Shown one piece after another: positions 33,475 to 33,812 of a stretch of 33,812 bases of DNA (within the stretch, counting starts at the first letter, position 1; every line of letters begins with the position of its first letter). Under the pieces are notes generated by a model. It did not search any database. It was not told the DNA's origin and was given only the letters and a program-made list of their open reading frames with translations. The translations under genes were made by a program, and so were the position numbers. Where the stretch lies: assembly GCF_001434475.1 (NCBI RefSeq), contig NZ_AZGF01000026.1:1-33812 (forward strand), written 5' to 3'. Source of the stretch: Paucilactobacillus suebicus DSM 5007 = KCTC 3549. GTDB taxonomy: Bacteria; Bacillota; Bacilli; Lactobacillales; Lactobacillaceae.

Positions 33475-33485
33475 CTTATCATTAA

Positions 33486-33558
33486 TGGAGGATACAGGGC
33501 TCGAACCTGTGACCCTCTGCTTGTAAGGCAGACGCTCTCCCAACTGAGCTAATCCTCC
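33486..33558 (-). tRNA. tRNA-Val (anticodon TAC)
   Basis: 73-nt gene with acceptor GGAGGAT/ATCCTCC, anticodon loop CTTACAA and discriminator A. No CCA is encoded. Confidence 0.95.
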
Positions 33559-33565
33559 ATGGAAG

Positions 33566-33637
33566 TGACCCGTACGGGATTTGAACCCATGTTACCGCCG
33601 TGAAAGGGCGGTGTCTTAACCACTTGACCAACGGGTC
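33566..33637 (-). tRNA. tRNA-Glu (anticodon TTC)
   Basis: 72-nt gene with acceptor GACCCGT/ACGGGTC, anticodon loop CTTTCAC and discriminator A. No CCA is encoded. Confidence 0.95.
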
Positions 33638-33643
33638 ATACAA

Positions 33644-33735
33644 CGGAGAGTAAGGGATTCGAACCCTTGAAACAGGCTTTAACCCGTTTACATCATTTCC
33701 AATGATGCTCCTTCGGCCAGCTCGGACAACTCTCC
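33644..33735 (-). tRNA. tRNA-Ser (anticodon GGA)
   Basis: 92-nt class II tRNA with acceptor GGAGAGT/ACTCTCC, anticodon loop TTGGAAA, a long variable arm and discriminator G. No CCA is encoded. First tRNA after the 5S gene. Confidence 0.95.
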
Positions 33736-33781
33736 AGTATCCAAGGCCCCCAAAACTTAAGGTGCCAAAGTATTCAATTTC

Positions 33782-33812
33782 GCATGGCAACGTCCTACCC
33801 TTGCAGGGAGCG
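33782..33812 (-). rRNA. 5S rRNA, 3' end only
   Basis: The minus-strand sequence CAAGGGTAGGACGTTGCCAT is the characteristic 3' end of bacterial 5S rRNA. The gene continues past the right edge of the window, so an rRNA operon lies there, transcribed toward these tRNAs. Confidence 0.85.

Noticed and set aside
33482-33790. Minus-strand reading frame of 102 codons over tRNA-Val, Glu and Ser
   Set aside because: It lies entirely on structural RNA genes and has no ribosome site.

Overview
The window looks like a chromosomal stretch of a low-GC Lactobacillaceae member. Support: strong GGAGG ribosome-binding sites throughout, sigma-A-type promoters, a methionine T-box leader, an rRNA-linked tRNA cluster with no encoded CCA ends, an acetoin/diacetyl reductase, anaerobic class III ribonucleotide reductase and lactobacillus-style transporters. 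The species cannot be fixed from sequence alone. Apart from one possible integrase scar, the region reads as ordinary housekeeping chromosome.

Layout. Positions 1-6.7 kb hold a diacetyl/acetoin reductase (butA), an unknown membrane protein, a DNA-3-methyladenine glycosylase, an amino acid permease, a VanZ-like protein followed by a 59-residue small ORF, a small heat-shock protein and an aldo/keto reductase. Transketolase lies at 6.7-8.7 kb. A complete phosphate-uptake locus fills 9.0-16.0 kb: pstS-pstC-pstA-pstB-pstB-phoU, a second phoU upstream, and a divergent OmpR-type regulator with a degenerate receiver domain. Two promoters here carry TTTACA repeats in 11-bp phase, as expected of PhoP boxes. 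Next come two tandem MetE-like methyltransferases, the first preceded by a Met-type T-box, then a divergent amino acid permease and a thioesterase. At 21.1-24.1 kb pdxS-pdxT (pyridoxal phosphate synthase) face a divergent PdxR/MocR-like regulator whose Schiff-base lysine is replaced by serine. nrdD-nrdG follow, with a pair of NrdR-box-like palindromes 32 bp apart. The 27.5-32.3 kb part holds two poorly characterised genes, an amino acid ABC transporter (binding protein and permease, no ATPase), a HAD phosphatase and an O6-alkylguanine-DNA methyltransferase. The end (32.75-33.8 kb, minus strand) is the tail of an rRNA operon: the 3' end of 5S rRNA, then Ser-Glu-Val-Phe-Tyr-Trp-His-Cys-Leu tRNAs and a terminator. 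Beyond that are a candidate integrase C-terminal fragment and an imperfect copy of the tRNA-Leu 3' junction.

The least explained structure is a set of five long imperfect palindromes of about 60-120 bp in 3' intergenic regions (near 4.9, 6.6, 14.4, 16.2 and 24.4 kb). Each has a terminator-like core of its own sequence. At least three share edge motifs, and the right edge usually sits within a few bases of a stop codon. In the last one the left arm has been amplified into a tandem array of about 87 bp per unit. Other points of interest are the atypical Pho regulator, the lysine-less PdxR homologue and the glycosylase lacking the zinc-snap residues.
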